DNA of 64,000 nucleotides from Streptomyces sp. B1I3. GTDB lineage: Bacteria; Actinomycetota; Actinomycetes; Streptomycetales; Streptomycetaceae. Of this stretch, positions 51,136-58,179 are shown piece by piece (the stretch's first letter is position 1; every line of letters begins with the position of its first letter). The notes under the pieces were generated by a model that saw only the letters and a list, made by a program, of their open reading frames with translations, had not been told where the DNA came from and searched no databases. The position numbers were made by a program, and so were the translations under genes. The stretch lies in contig NZ_JAUSYD010000001.1 of assembly GCF_030816615.1 (NCBI RefSeq), positions 1,116,001-1,180,000 on the forward strand, written 5' to 3'.

Positions 51136-52676
51136 CGGTCCTCCTTGTGATCGTCGGCGGTGCGCCGGGCGCCCTCTTCGGCGGCGGCGCTCATCGTTGC
51201 CGCGCCCTCGGCCGATGCCAGCCACGCACGGAAGGTCTGCTTGGGCGGGGCAGCGGTGTCGCGGCTGTCGCTCCAGCCACTGAGCGGGGCGGGCAGGTGC
51301 GAGATCGTGCCGCTCGGTCCGCCGGCGATCCGGCCGAGGGCGGCGCCCTTCTGCGCGGCGGTGAAGAGCTTCGGCCGCTTCATCACGCCGGCGGCGGCCT
51401 TCATGGCCAGCTTCTCCGCGGTGGTGCCGGACTGTTCGGTGTGCTGGTGGCGCAGTTCGACGAGCATCGACGGGATGTCGATCTTGACAGGGCAGGCGTC
51501 GAAGCAGGCACCGCACAGGCTGGAGGCGTACGGCAGCGAGCTGTTGGGGTCGTCCTTGGCCGCGTCCATCCCGGCGAGCTGCGGGGTGAGGACCGCGCCG
51601 ATCGGGCCGGGGTACGTCGATCCGTACGCATGGCCGCCGGTCCGCTCGTACACGGGGCAGACGTTGAGACAGGCCGAGCAGCGGATGCAGTTGAGGGCCT
51701 CACGGCCGATCGTGTCGGCGAGCGCGGCGGTGCGGCCGTTGTCCAGGAGGACCAGGTGGAAGTCCTGCGGCCCGTCCCCGGGTGTGACGCCGGTCCACAT
51801 CGAGGTGTACGGGTTCATCCGCTCGCCCGTCGAGGAGCGCGGCAGCAACTGGAGGAAGACTTCCAGGTCCTGGTAGCGCGGCAGGACCTTCTCGATGCCC
51901 ATCACGGTGATGAGGGTGTCGGGCAGGGTCAGGCACATCCGGCCGTTGCCCTCCGACTCGACGACGGACAGCGTGCCGGTCTCGGCGATACCGAAGTTGG
52001 CCCCGGAGACCGCCACCTTGGTCGTCATGAACTTCTCGCGCAGATGGACGCGTGCCGCCGCGGCGAGATGCGCGGGGACGTTGTCGAGGTCCGGGTCGAC
52101 ACCGGGGATCTCGTCGAGGAAGATCTGCCGGATCTCGTCGCGGTTGCGGTGGATCGCGGGCACCAGGATGTGCGAGGGCTTGTCGTCGGCGAGCTGCACG
52201 ATGAGCTCGGCCAGGTCGGTCTCGTACGGGGTGATGCCGATGGATTCGAGGTGCTCGTTGAGGCCGATCTCCTGGGTGGCCATCGACTTGACCTTGATGA
52301 CGTCGCTGCTGCCCGTCGCCCGGATCAGCCGGGCGACGATCTCGTTGGCCTCGGCTCCGTCGCGCGCCCAGTGGACGGTGCCGCCGTGCTCGGTGACCTT
52401 CTGCTCCAGCTGCTCCAGGAGTTCGGGGAGCCGGTTCATCGTGTCGGTCTTGATGGCGGATCCGGCGTCGCGCAGCTGCTCCCAGTCGGGGAGTTCACCG
52501 GTGACGCCCAGCCGCTTCGTGCGGATGGTGCGGGTGGCCCTGCCGAGGTTGCGGCGCAGCTGCTCGTTGCGGAGCTCGTCGTGGGCGGCCTTCGGGAACT
52601 TCCGGTCGCCGCGCAGGTTTCCCGTTCCGTACGGGGACCGGGGCGGCGCGGCGGGCATGCCGAGGAACGTACTCAT
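51132..52676 (-). CDS. lutB: Lactate utilisation iron-sulfur protein B (LutB)
   Basis: A 514-residue protein. The N-terminal LUD domain includes IKVKSMATQEIGLNEHLESIGITPYETDLAELIVQ and VAVSGANFGIAETGTLSVVESEGNGRM. Two [4Fe-4S] motifs follow: CIRCSACLNVCPVY (about 308-321) and CGACFDACPVKID. The C-terminal part is helical. It transfers electrons from lactate oxidation. The ATG overlaps the lutA stop. Confidence 0.93.
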   Translation of the reverse strand: MSTFLGMPAAPPRSPYGTGNLRGDRKFPKAAHDELRNEQLRRNLGRATRTIRTKRLGVTGELPDWEQLRDAGSAIKTDTMNRLPELLEQLEQKVTEHGGTVHWARDGAEANEIVARLIRATGSSDVIKVKSMATQEIGLNEHLESIGITPYETDLAELIVQLADDKPSHILVPAIHRNRDEIRQIFLDEIPGVDPDLDNVPAHLAAAARVHLREKFMTTKVAVSGANFGIAETGTLSVVESEGNGRMCLTLPDTLITVMGIEKVLPRYQDLEVFLQLLPRSSTGERMNPYTSMWTGVTPGDGPQDFHLVLLDNGRTAALADTIGREALNCIRCSACLNVCPVYERTGGHAYGSTYPGPIGAVLTPQLAGMDAAKDDPNSSLPYASSLCGACFDACPVKIDIPSMLVELRHQHTEQSGTTAEKLAMKAAAGVMKRPKLFTAAQKGAALGRIAGGPSGTISHLPAPLSGWSDSRDTAAPPKQTFRAWLASAEGAATMSAAAEEGARRTADDHKEDR

Positions 52677-53440
52677 CGGGCGGCCTCCGTCAGGGCGTAC
52701 GGCGCGATACGGGTGGATCCGAGGATCTGGGCGAGGTGCAGGGTGCGCGTACCGGACCTGATGCGGGAGAGTCCGCCGGCGATGTGCATCAGGCAGGAGG
52801 AGTCCCCGGCGGTGCACACGGCGGCCTCGGTCGTGGCGATGTTGCGCATCTTGTCCTGGAGCATCGCGGTGGACGTCTCGGCGTTCTTGACGGCGAAGGT
52901 GCCGCCGAAACCGCAGCAGGAGTCGGCTTCGGGGAGCTCGACGAGATCGATCCCCTCGACGGCACGCAGGAGCTTCAGCGGCTTGTCGCCGACCCGGAGC
53001 ATGCGCAGCGAGTGGCAGGTGGGGTGGTAGGTCACTCGGTGCGGGAAGTACGCGCCGACCTGGGAGACGCCGAGGACGTCGACGAGGAACTCCGACAGCT
53101 CGTACGTCTTGGCCTTGACGGTGGCGACGCCGGCGCGCAGCGAGGCGTCCCCGTACCGCTCGGCGACGATCTCGTGCTGGTGGCGGACGCAGCCGGCGCA
53201 CGATCCGGACGGCATGACGACCGCGTCGATGGACGCGTCCCCGAACTGCTCGGCGAACCTGCGCACCAACGGGACGGGTTCGCGCTGGTAGCCGGTGTTG
53301 ACGTGCATCTGGCCGCAGCACGTCTGGTCCGGCGGGAACACCACGTCGTGGCCCAGGCGGGCGAGCAGTACCGCGGTGGATTTCACCGCCTCGGGGAAGA
53401 GCGTGTCTCCCAGACAGGTGGCGAAGAGTCCGATGCGCAT
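52673..53440 (-). CDS. lutA: Lactate utilisation (Fe-S)-binding protein A (LutA)
   Basis: A 255-residue protein with two CCG domains: PPDQTCCGQMHVNTGY (about 36-51) and LPEADSCCGFGGTFAVKN. It resembles LutA/YkgE and GlcF. First gene of lutABC, with GGGAGG 5 nt before the ATG. The promoter contains a TATGGTC-C-GACCATA operator that overlaps the expected start of transcription, so repression by the FadR-type regulator at 53,591 and induction by lactate are likely. Confidence 0.93.
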   Translation of the reverse strand: MRIGLFATCLGDTLFPEAVKSTAVLLARLGHDVVFPPDQTCCGQMHVNTGYQREPVPLVRRFAEQFGDASIDAVVMPSGSCAGCVRHQHEIVAERYGDASLRAGVATVKAKTYELSEFLVDVLGVSQVGAYFPHRVTYHPTCHSLRMLRVGDKPLKLLRAVEGIDLVELPEADSCCGFGGTFAVKNAETSTAMLQDKMRNIATTEAAVCTAGDSSCLMHIAGGLSRIRSGTRTLHLAQILGSTRIAPYALTEAAR

Positions 53441-53458
53441 GGGACCTCCCCGGTCGTT

Positions 53459-53473
53459 TATGGTCCGACCATA
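53459..53473. promoter_or_regulatory. LldR/LutR-type operator of lutABC
   Basis: TATGGTCCGACCATA is a perfect 7+1+7 palindrome 19-33 bp upstream of lutA. On the minus strand a TAGTAT box overlaps its outer edge and could be the -10. The core TGGTC-N-GACCA fits the TNGTNNNACNA motif known for FadR/LldR-type regulators. Confidence 0.75.
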
Positions 53474-53535
53474 CTAGCCTCGGTCCGCATGGGGAACCGT
53501 CGGGCGCGTGGGAGAAAAAGGTGGCGGGCAAACAG

Positions 53536-53571
53536 GAGCGGGGACGGTGCTCGTGCGCACCGTCCCCGCTC
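53536..53571. terminator. Terminator of the lut regulator gene
   Basis: A perfect 15-bp stem GAGCGGGGACGGTGC with a 6-nt loop lies 20 bp after the regulator stop and upstream of the lutA operator, so it insulates the operon. Confidence 0.88.
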
Positions 53572-53590
53572 CCCTGCCGCCCCGTGCGGG

Positions 53591-54313
53591 CTATGTCTCG
53601 TCCACCAGCGTCCCGTGCAGACCACGGATGTGTTCCTCGACCAGGTCGGCCGCCTCGCCGCCCCGCCCCTCGCGCACCAGCGCAAGCAGCCGCGTGTGCT
53701 GGGCGTTGAGTGCACCCGCGGTGGCCGGCCAGTCCTCGGCCTCCTCCAGCGCCCGCAGGATCAGCGGACGTACGGACTCGCGCACCGCGGAGGTGAGCGT
53801 CGAGGTCAGCGCGTTGCCCGAGCTCCCGGCGATCAGCACGTGGAAGCGGGTGTCGAGGTCGTTGAACTCGGCCACGCCCACATCCGGCTCGCCCATGCGT
53901 ACGAGGAGCCGCTCGGCCTCGTCCAGATCCTCGGCCGGGGCGTGCCGGGCAGCAGCTTCCCAGCTGGAGCGCTCCAGTACGACGCGCGCCTCCAGTACGT
54001 CATGGAGGCTGTAGCTGCCGAGGGCGAAGTGCAGACGCAGCAGACGACCCAGGGCATCGTCCGGGTTGCGCACGATCCGGGCCCCTGAATCCGGGCCCCT
54101 GCCCGGCTGCGCGACCAGTACGCCGATGGTCTCCAGCACCCGGAGCGCCTCACGCAGAGCGGAACGGCTGACCCCGAGCACCGGTGCCAGCTCCCGCTCG
54201 GGCGGAAGACGGTCGCCCGCCTTCAGCTCTCCGGCGAAGACCCGCTCCTCGATGCTCTGGAGCACGAGTTCGTGCGTACGGGACTGCCGTACGGGTTGCC
54301 ACTCGACCGGCAT
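53591..54313 (-). CDS. lldR: FadR-subfamily GntR regulator of lactate utilisation
   Basis: A 240-residue regulator. The winged helix is at about 15-85 (RVFAGELKAGDRLPPERELAPVLGVSRSALREALRVLETIGVLVAQPGRGP). The FCD ligand domain (LHDVLEARVVLERSSWEAAARHAP, FNDLDTRFHVLIAGSSGNALTSTLTSAVRESV) carries metal-binding Asp/His residues. Its own upstream region has two TGGTC-N-GAC sites at 54,343 and 54,370, so autoregulation is likely. ATG 54,313. Position directly upstream of lutABC supports lactate as effector. Confidence 0.87.
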   Translation of the reverse strand: MPVEWQPVRQSRTHELVLQSIEERVFAGELKAGDRLPPERELAPVLGVSRSALREALRVLETIGVLVAQPGRGPDSGARIVRNPDDALGRLLRLHFALGSYSLHDVLEARVVLERSSWEAAARHAPAEDLDEAERLLVRMGEPDVGVAEFNDLDTRFHVLIAGSSGNALTSTLTSAVRESVRPLILRALEEAEDWPATAGALNAQHTRLLALVREGRGGEAADLVEEHIRGLHGTLVDET

Positions 54314-54342
54314 CCGCTACTCCCCGCTCAGGGTGATACGTA

Positions 54343-54380
54343 TGGTCCGACTATGTCACACATGGCGTGTGGTCGGACCA
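54343..54380. promoter_or_regulatory. Two further LldR-type operators
   Basis: TGGTCCGACTA (54,343-54,353) and TGGTCGGACCA (54,370-54,380) lie upstream of the regulator gene, 27 bp apart centre to centre. Together with the lutA site this gives three copies in 1 kb. Confidence 0.7.
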
Positions 54381-54552
54381 AATACGGCGGGTCGCCGCGA
54401 CGCTCTGGAGCGCACCTGGTACGCGATGCGGGCCGCGGCGGTCGAGCCGCTGGCGGTTTGGTGACGCGGGACGGCTCAGGCCACCCGGAACGTGATCACA
54501 AGCACCTTGTGTGTTTCATACGATTCTCACCGAGTGCGCCTACGGTGCTGTC

Positions 54553-55452
54553 GTGACCCAGACGAGCCCGCCCGGTTGGCATGCAGACCCCGGGTATTCA
54601 GGAATCGGCCCCGCACAGGAACGCTGGTGGGACGGGAGCCGGTGGACCGATCAGCTGCGCATACCGCCCGCCACCGTCCGGCGCCGCCGGATACGCATCG
54701 GCGCCGGCATCGCCGCCGGTGTCGTCGTACTCGCGGCCGTCGGCGGTGGCGCCTACATGCTGGGGGACGACTCCGGCGGAGGGGACGGCACTTCGGCCGC
54801 CACCGCCCCGTCGCAGAGCCCCGGCCGCCAGGGGGCGCCCGATGGCGACGGGCAGGACGGAGGCAGCGGCGGAGAGGACGGGGGCGGCCAGGGCCCCGGC
54901 CAGGACATGCCGCAGACCGAGGAGGGGTATGCCACCGACCTGGCCAGTGGCATCAGCATCCCGGTGCCCGACGGCTGGAACGGCCGGTCGGGACCGGTCG
55001 GGGCCGGTGTGACGACCGGCGAGTACGCCTGTCCCGGCGACGAGGAACAGAAGTGCGTGCGCGGCGGCGTGTTCTCCGCGCCGGCACAGGCATTGGAGAT
55101 CGCGGAGACCACGGCGAAGGCCGCGGCGGAGGCGGACATCAAGGTCAACGCCGAGGAGTCGTACGGCGAGAAGATCTACGGCGGCATCACCTCGCACGAG
55201 CAGCTCAGGTCCGAGGCGGTCACGGTGGCCGGGCAGAAGGGCTACGTGGTGCGCTGGAAGGTGGTGACCAAGGAGGGCGACGACGGGTACGTGGAGTCGC
55301 TCGCCTTCCCCTCCCCGAACATCAAGGACATGCTGGTCGTCGTCCGCTCCGGGTTCGACATCAACACCAAGGCCCCGAAGCTCTCCGTCCTGGACGGCAT
55401 CACCAAGGGCATCAAGGCGGCGACGGGAACCGGTTCCGGCAGGACCGCCTGA
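54553..55452 (+). CDS. DUF2510 membrane-anchored protein, likely leaderless
   Basis: A 299-residue protein. Residues 1-38 are a DUF2510 domain (PPGWHADPG...ERWWDGSRWTDQLRI), then RRRRIRIG and one membrane helix (about 50-70). A Gly/Asp/Ser-rich linker follows, then an outside domain (about 125-295) with ISIPVPDGWNGRSG and YVVRWKVVTKEGDDGYVESLAFPSPN. TACGGT at 54,541-54,546 ends 6 nt before GTG 54,553 and no SD is present, so the mRNA is probably leaderless. Function unknown. Confidence 0.8.
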   Translation: MTQTSPPGWHADPGYSGIGPAQERWWDGSRWTDQLRIPPATVRRRRIRIGAGIAAGVVVLAAVGGGAYMLGDDSGGGDGTSAATAPSQSPGRQGAPDGDGQDGGSGGEDGGGQGPGQDMPQTEEGYATDLASGISIPVPDGWNGRSGPVGAGVTTGEYACPGDEEQKCVRGGVFSAPAQALEIAETTAKAAAEADIKVNAEESYGEKIYGGITSHEQLRSEAVTVAGQKGYVVRWKVVTKEGDDGYVESLAFPSPNIKDMLVVVRSGFDINTKAPKLSVLDGITKGIKAATGTGSGRTA

Positions 55453-55474
55453 TCGAACGGCCGTGTGCGCCACC

Positions 55475-55512
55475 CCGGAGGCCGTACCGGATCATTCCGG
55501 TACGGCCTCCGG
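55475..55512 (+). terminator. Terminator after the DUF2510 gene
   Basis: A perfect 16-bp stem CCGGAGGCCGTACCGG with loop ATCATT, 23 bp downstream of the stop codon. Confidence 0.9.
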
Positions 55513-55674
55513 CCGCCGGGGCCGCCGGTGCACCTGAGGCCGGGGCCGCCGAGGACGATGCGTCCTCCAGGGACACCCGGTGATCGACGCAAACGGGTTC
55601 GTGACCACCCACCCAAGTGCGGTATTGTTCTCATGCACGTTCGGCCAGGGCGAAACCCCAGGTCAGGCGGGCAA

Positions 55675-55748
<74 letters not shown>

Positions 55749-55766
55749 CTCGAAGGAGTCGTGGTC

Positions 55767-55804
55767 CGAGGGGCTGGACCGGAGCAATCCGGTCCAGCCC
55801 CTCG
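55767..55804 (+). terminator. Terminator of tRNA-Pro copy 2
   Basis: A perfect 16-bp stem CGAGGGGCTGGACCGG with loop AGCAAT. The stem differs from that of copy 1, but the GGAGCAATCC apex is the same. The following 220 bp to the GAF gene hold no feature I can support. Confidence 0.92.
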
Positions 55805-56023
55805 ACCGTTTCCGGCATACCTGCCTGCTCAGCCCCGGACGGTGTCTTGCGCCCGCCCGGCCTCGCACGGCGCCTCCGCGTGCCCGCCCCCGGACCGGGC
55901 CCGCAGCCGTCCCGGTCGGCGATGCACCGGTCACTCGCGCGTGGCTGAGTGTGCCGGCGGACTCGTTCGCGCGCTGTCCTGAGCGGGCGGGCCGACGGTC
56001 CCGGCCGGATGGGCCCGCGTCCC

Positions 56024-56608
56024 TCAGCCGTGGAAGATCTCGCGCCGGTCGAGGTGCCCGACGAGTTCCCCTGCCAGCAGCTTGATGGTGTCCAGCCCGG
56101 CCCGGCCCCAGGGGCGCGGCACGGTGTCCACGGCGCAGACCGTCCCGAGGGCGATGCCCGTGCGGTCGATGAGCGGGGCCCCGAGGTAGGAGCGGATGCC
56201 TATGCCGTCGACGACGGGGTTTCCGGCGAACCGCGGATAGTCGCAGACGTCTTCCAGGACGAGCGCCTTGCGCCGCACGAGGACATGGGGGCAGTAGCCG
56301 TGGTCCCGGGCCAGCCGGCGGATGCTGCGGCTGCTGCCGGCGGCCGCAGCCGCGCCGAGGTCGGCGCCGGTCCGGATGCCGGCCGGAGTGTGCAGGCCGG
56401 CGAAGAACTGCCTGTTCTCGTCGATGAAGTTGACCATCGAGAACGGTGTCGCGGTCACTTCGGCCACCCTGTCGGCGAAGGCGTCGAAGCTGTCGAACGA
56501 GAAATCGGCACGCTCTCCCAGGCCGAGTCTGCGGAGCCTGGAGCCCCTGCGGGCACCCTCCCGGTCGACGGGAGTGAGCAGCGGCCGGCCGGCCCCGTAG
56601 GGGATCAC
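56024..56608 (-). CDS. GAF-domain protein, fifth gene of the conservon
   Basis: A 194-residue cytosolic protein with one GAF domain. It includes AEVTATPFSMVNFIDENRQFFAGLHTPAGI, RSIRRLARDHGYCPHVLVRRKALVLEDVCDYPRFAGNPVVDGIGIRSYLGAPLIDRTGIALGTVCAVD and the WGRAGLDTIKLLAGELVGHLDRR tail. GTG 56,608 overlaps the stop of the GTPase gene, so it is part of the cvn operon. It probably senses a small ligand or redox state for the GTPase complex. Confidence 0.86.
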   Translation of the reverse strand: MIPYGAGRPLLTPVDREGARRGSRLRRLGLGERADFSFDSFDAFADRVAEVTATPFSMVNFIDENRQFFAGLHTPAGIRTGADLGAAAAAGSSRSIRRLARDHGYCPHVLVRRKALVLEDVCDYPRFAGNPVVDGIGIRSYLGAPLIDRTGIALGTVCAVDTVPRPWGRAGLDTIKLLAGELVGHLDRREIFHG

Positions 56609-57225
56609 TGATGGGCTCCGGAGCCCGACAGCGGTGCCGGCGCCGTGGCGTTGATGAGGTGCTGGACGAGGGTGACCAGCGCCCCGGTTCCTGAGCTGGC
56701 GATCCGGGCGTCGCAGAGGACGACCGGCACTTCGGGCGTGAGGTCGAGCGCGGCCCGCACCTCGTCCGGCTCGTAACGGTAGGCGCCGTCGAACTCGTTG
56801 ACGGCGACGATGAATCCGATGCCGCGGCGCTCGAAGAAGTCCACGGCGGCGAAGCACTCCGCCAGTCGCCGCGTGTCGGCCAGCACGACGGCGCCCAGCG
56901 CCCCTTTGGAGAGTTCGTCCCACATGAACCAGAACCGCTCCTGGCCGGGGGTGCCGAAGAGGTAGAGCACGTGCTGCTCGGAAAGCGTGATCCGGCCGAA
57001 GTCCATGGCCACGGTGGTCGACGTCTTGGACTCGATGCCCTCGAGACTGTCGGTCGCCACGCTGATCTGCGTCAGGAGCTCCTCGGTGCTGAGCGGGGCG
57101 ATCTCACTGACTGCCCCCACGAACGTCGTCTTCCCCACGCCGAACCCGCCCGCCACCAGGATCTTGAGGGCCACGGGAAAGTACTCGGAGCTTCCGGTGC
57201 TGTCAGAGCTGTCGTCGTAGACCAT
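56605..57225 (-). CDS. cvnD: Conservon GTPase (CvnD)
   Basis: A 206-residue small GTPase-like protein of the MglA-related Cvn family. P-loop VAGGFGVGKTTFVGAVSEI (about 23-41), DFGRITL, the switch II LYLFGTPGQERFWFMWDEL and the base-recognition VNEFDGAYRY. ATG 57,225 lies inside the end of the upstream DUF742 gene (23-bp overlap), a usual arrangement in conservons. It acts at the membrane with the kinase and roadblock proteins. Confidence 0.93.
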   Translation of the reverse strand: MVYDDSSDSTGSSEYFPVALKILVAGGFGVGKTTFVGAVSEIAPLSTEELLTQISVATDSLEGIESKTSTTVAMDFGRITLSEQHVLYLFGTPGQERFWFMWDELSKGALGAVVLADTRRLAECFAAVDFFERRGIGFIVAVNEFDGAYRYEPDEVRAALDLTPEVPVVLCDARIASSGTGALVTLVQHLINATAPAPLSGSGAHQ

Positions 57226-57580
57226 CGAGCACTGCCTCCAGCAGGGATCGGTCGGTGGGCATGTCGTGGAAGGCGGGAGCGTGCGCGGTGACCGCGCCGC
57301 AGTCGACCAGGTCGGACAGGAGGACCTTGGTGATGACCGCGGGCAGCCGGAGGTGGGCGGCGATCTCGGCCACGGACGTCGGGCCGTCGCACAGTCCCAG
57401 GGCAACGCTGTGTTCGGGCCCGAGGTGGACCTGGGGCTCGCTCCCCGTGGCCATCACCAAGGAGAGCAGGTCGAGCACGGTCGTCGGCCTCGTCCGGCCG
57501 TTGCTCACGGTGTACGGGCGGATGAGCCGGCCGGCCGCGTCGTCGAGCAACGGCCCGTCCTGCGGGGCCGGCATCCTCAC
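57203..57580 (-). CDS. cvnC: Conservon DUF742 protein (CvnC)
   Basis: A 125-residue winged-helix-like DUF742 protein: GRLIRPYTVSNGRTRPTTVLDLLSLV (about 17-42), TSVAEIAAHLRLPAVITKVLLSDLVDCGAVTAHAP and the C-terminal DRSLLEAVLDGLRRQL. GTG 57,580 overlaps the roadblock stop. Third gene of the conservon. Confidence 0.93.
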   Translation of the reverse strand: MRMPAPQDGPLLDDAAGRLIRPYTVSNGRTRPTTVLDLLSLVMATGSEPQVHLGPEHSVALGLCDGPTSVAEIAAHLRLPAVITKVLLSDLVDCGAVTAHAPAFHDMPTDRSLLEAVLDGLRRQL

Positions 57581-58011
57581 AGCCCCGGGGTGAACGGCGC
57601 TCCGGCCGTCTGCCGGAGCGGCGTCATCAGGTAGGGGCGGACGCTCTTGACCAGCATGGCCATCTCGTAGCCCAGTACGGCGGCGTCCGCCTCGCGCCCG
57701 GCGAGGACGGCGAGGCAGGTTCCCGATCCGGCGGTCGAGACGAACAGGAGCGTCGAGTCGAGCTCGACGACGACCTGTCGCACGTCACCGTTGTCGCCGA
57801 AGCGGGCGCCGGCGCTGCGGCCGAGGGAGTACAGGCCGGCGGCGAGGGCTGCCATGTGGTCGGCGCTGTCCCCGTCCATGCCGTGGACGGATTTCACCAG
57901 GCCGTCTGCCGAGAGCAGGACCGCACTGCGCGTGTAGGGCACGCGCTGTACCAGCCCGCTCAGCAGCCAGTCGAGGTCCGAGACCTGACCGGACGGCATG
58001 TCGCTCGTCAT
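57577..58011 (-). CDS. cvnB: Conservon roadblock/LC7 protein (CvnB)
   Basis: A 144-residue roadblock/LC7 protein: LDWLLSGLVQRVPYTRSAVLLSADGLVKSVHGMDGDSADHMAALAAGLYSLG and RQVVVELDSTLLFVSTAGSGTCLAVLAGREADAAVLGYEMAMLV. It is likely the GAP-like partner of CvnD. A 168-bp gap with short CACGTGG and GGGGTGCA repeats separates it from the kinase gene. Confidence 0.93.
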   Translation of the reverse strand: MTSDMPSGQVSDLDWLLSGLVQRVPYTRSAVLLSADGLVKSVHGMDGDSADHMAALAAGLYSLGRSAGARFGDNGDVRQVVVELDSTLLFVSTAGSGTCLAVLAGREADAAVLGYEMAMLVKSVRPYLMTPLRQTAGAPFTPGL

Positions 58012-58179
58012 GGTGCATCTACTCCTTGGAGGGGGTGTGGCGGCTTTTCGGGGTCGGTCGGGGCGGGCCTGGGCGGATCGGTCCGCCCGGTGGACCCGGA
58101 CCACTCGGTGCCACGCGGCGCACGGGGTGCATGGGGTGCACATGCCGCACGTGGCGTCGTGACGCACGTGGCACACAGC

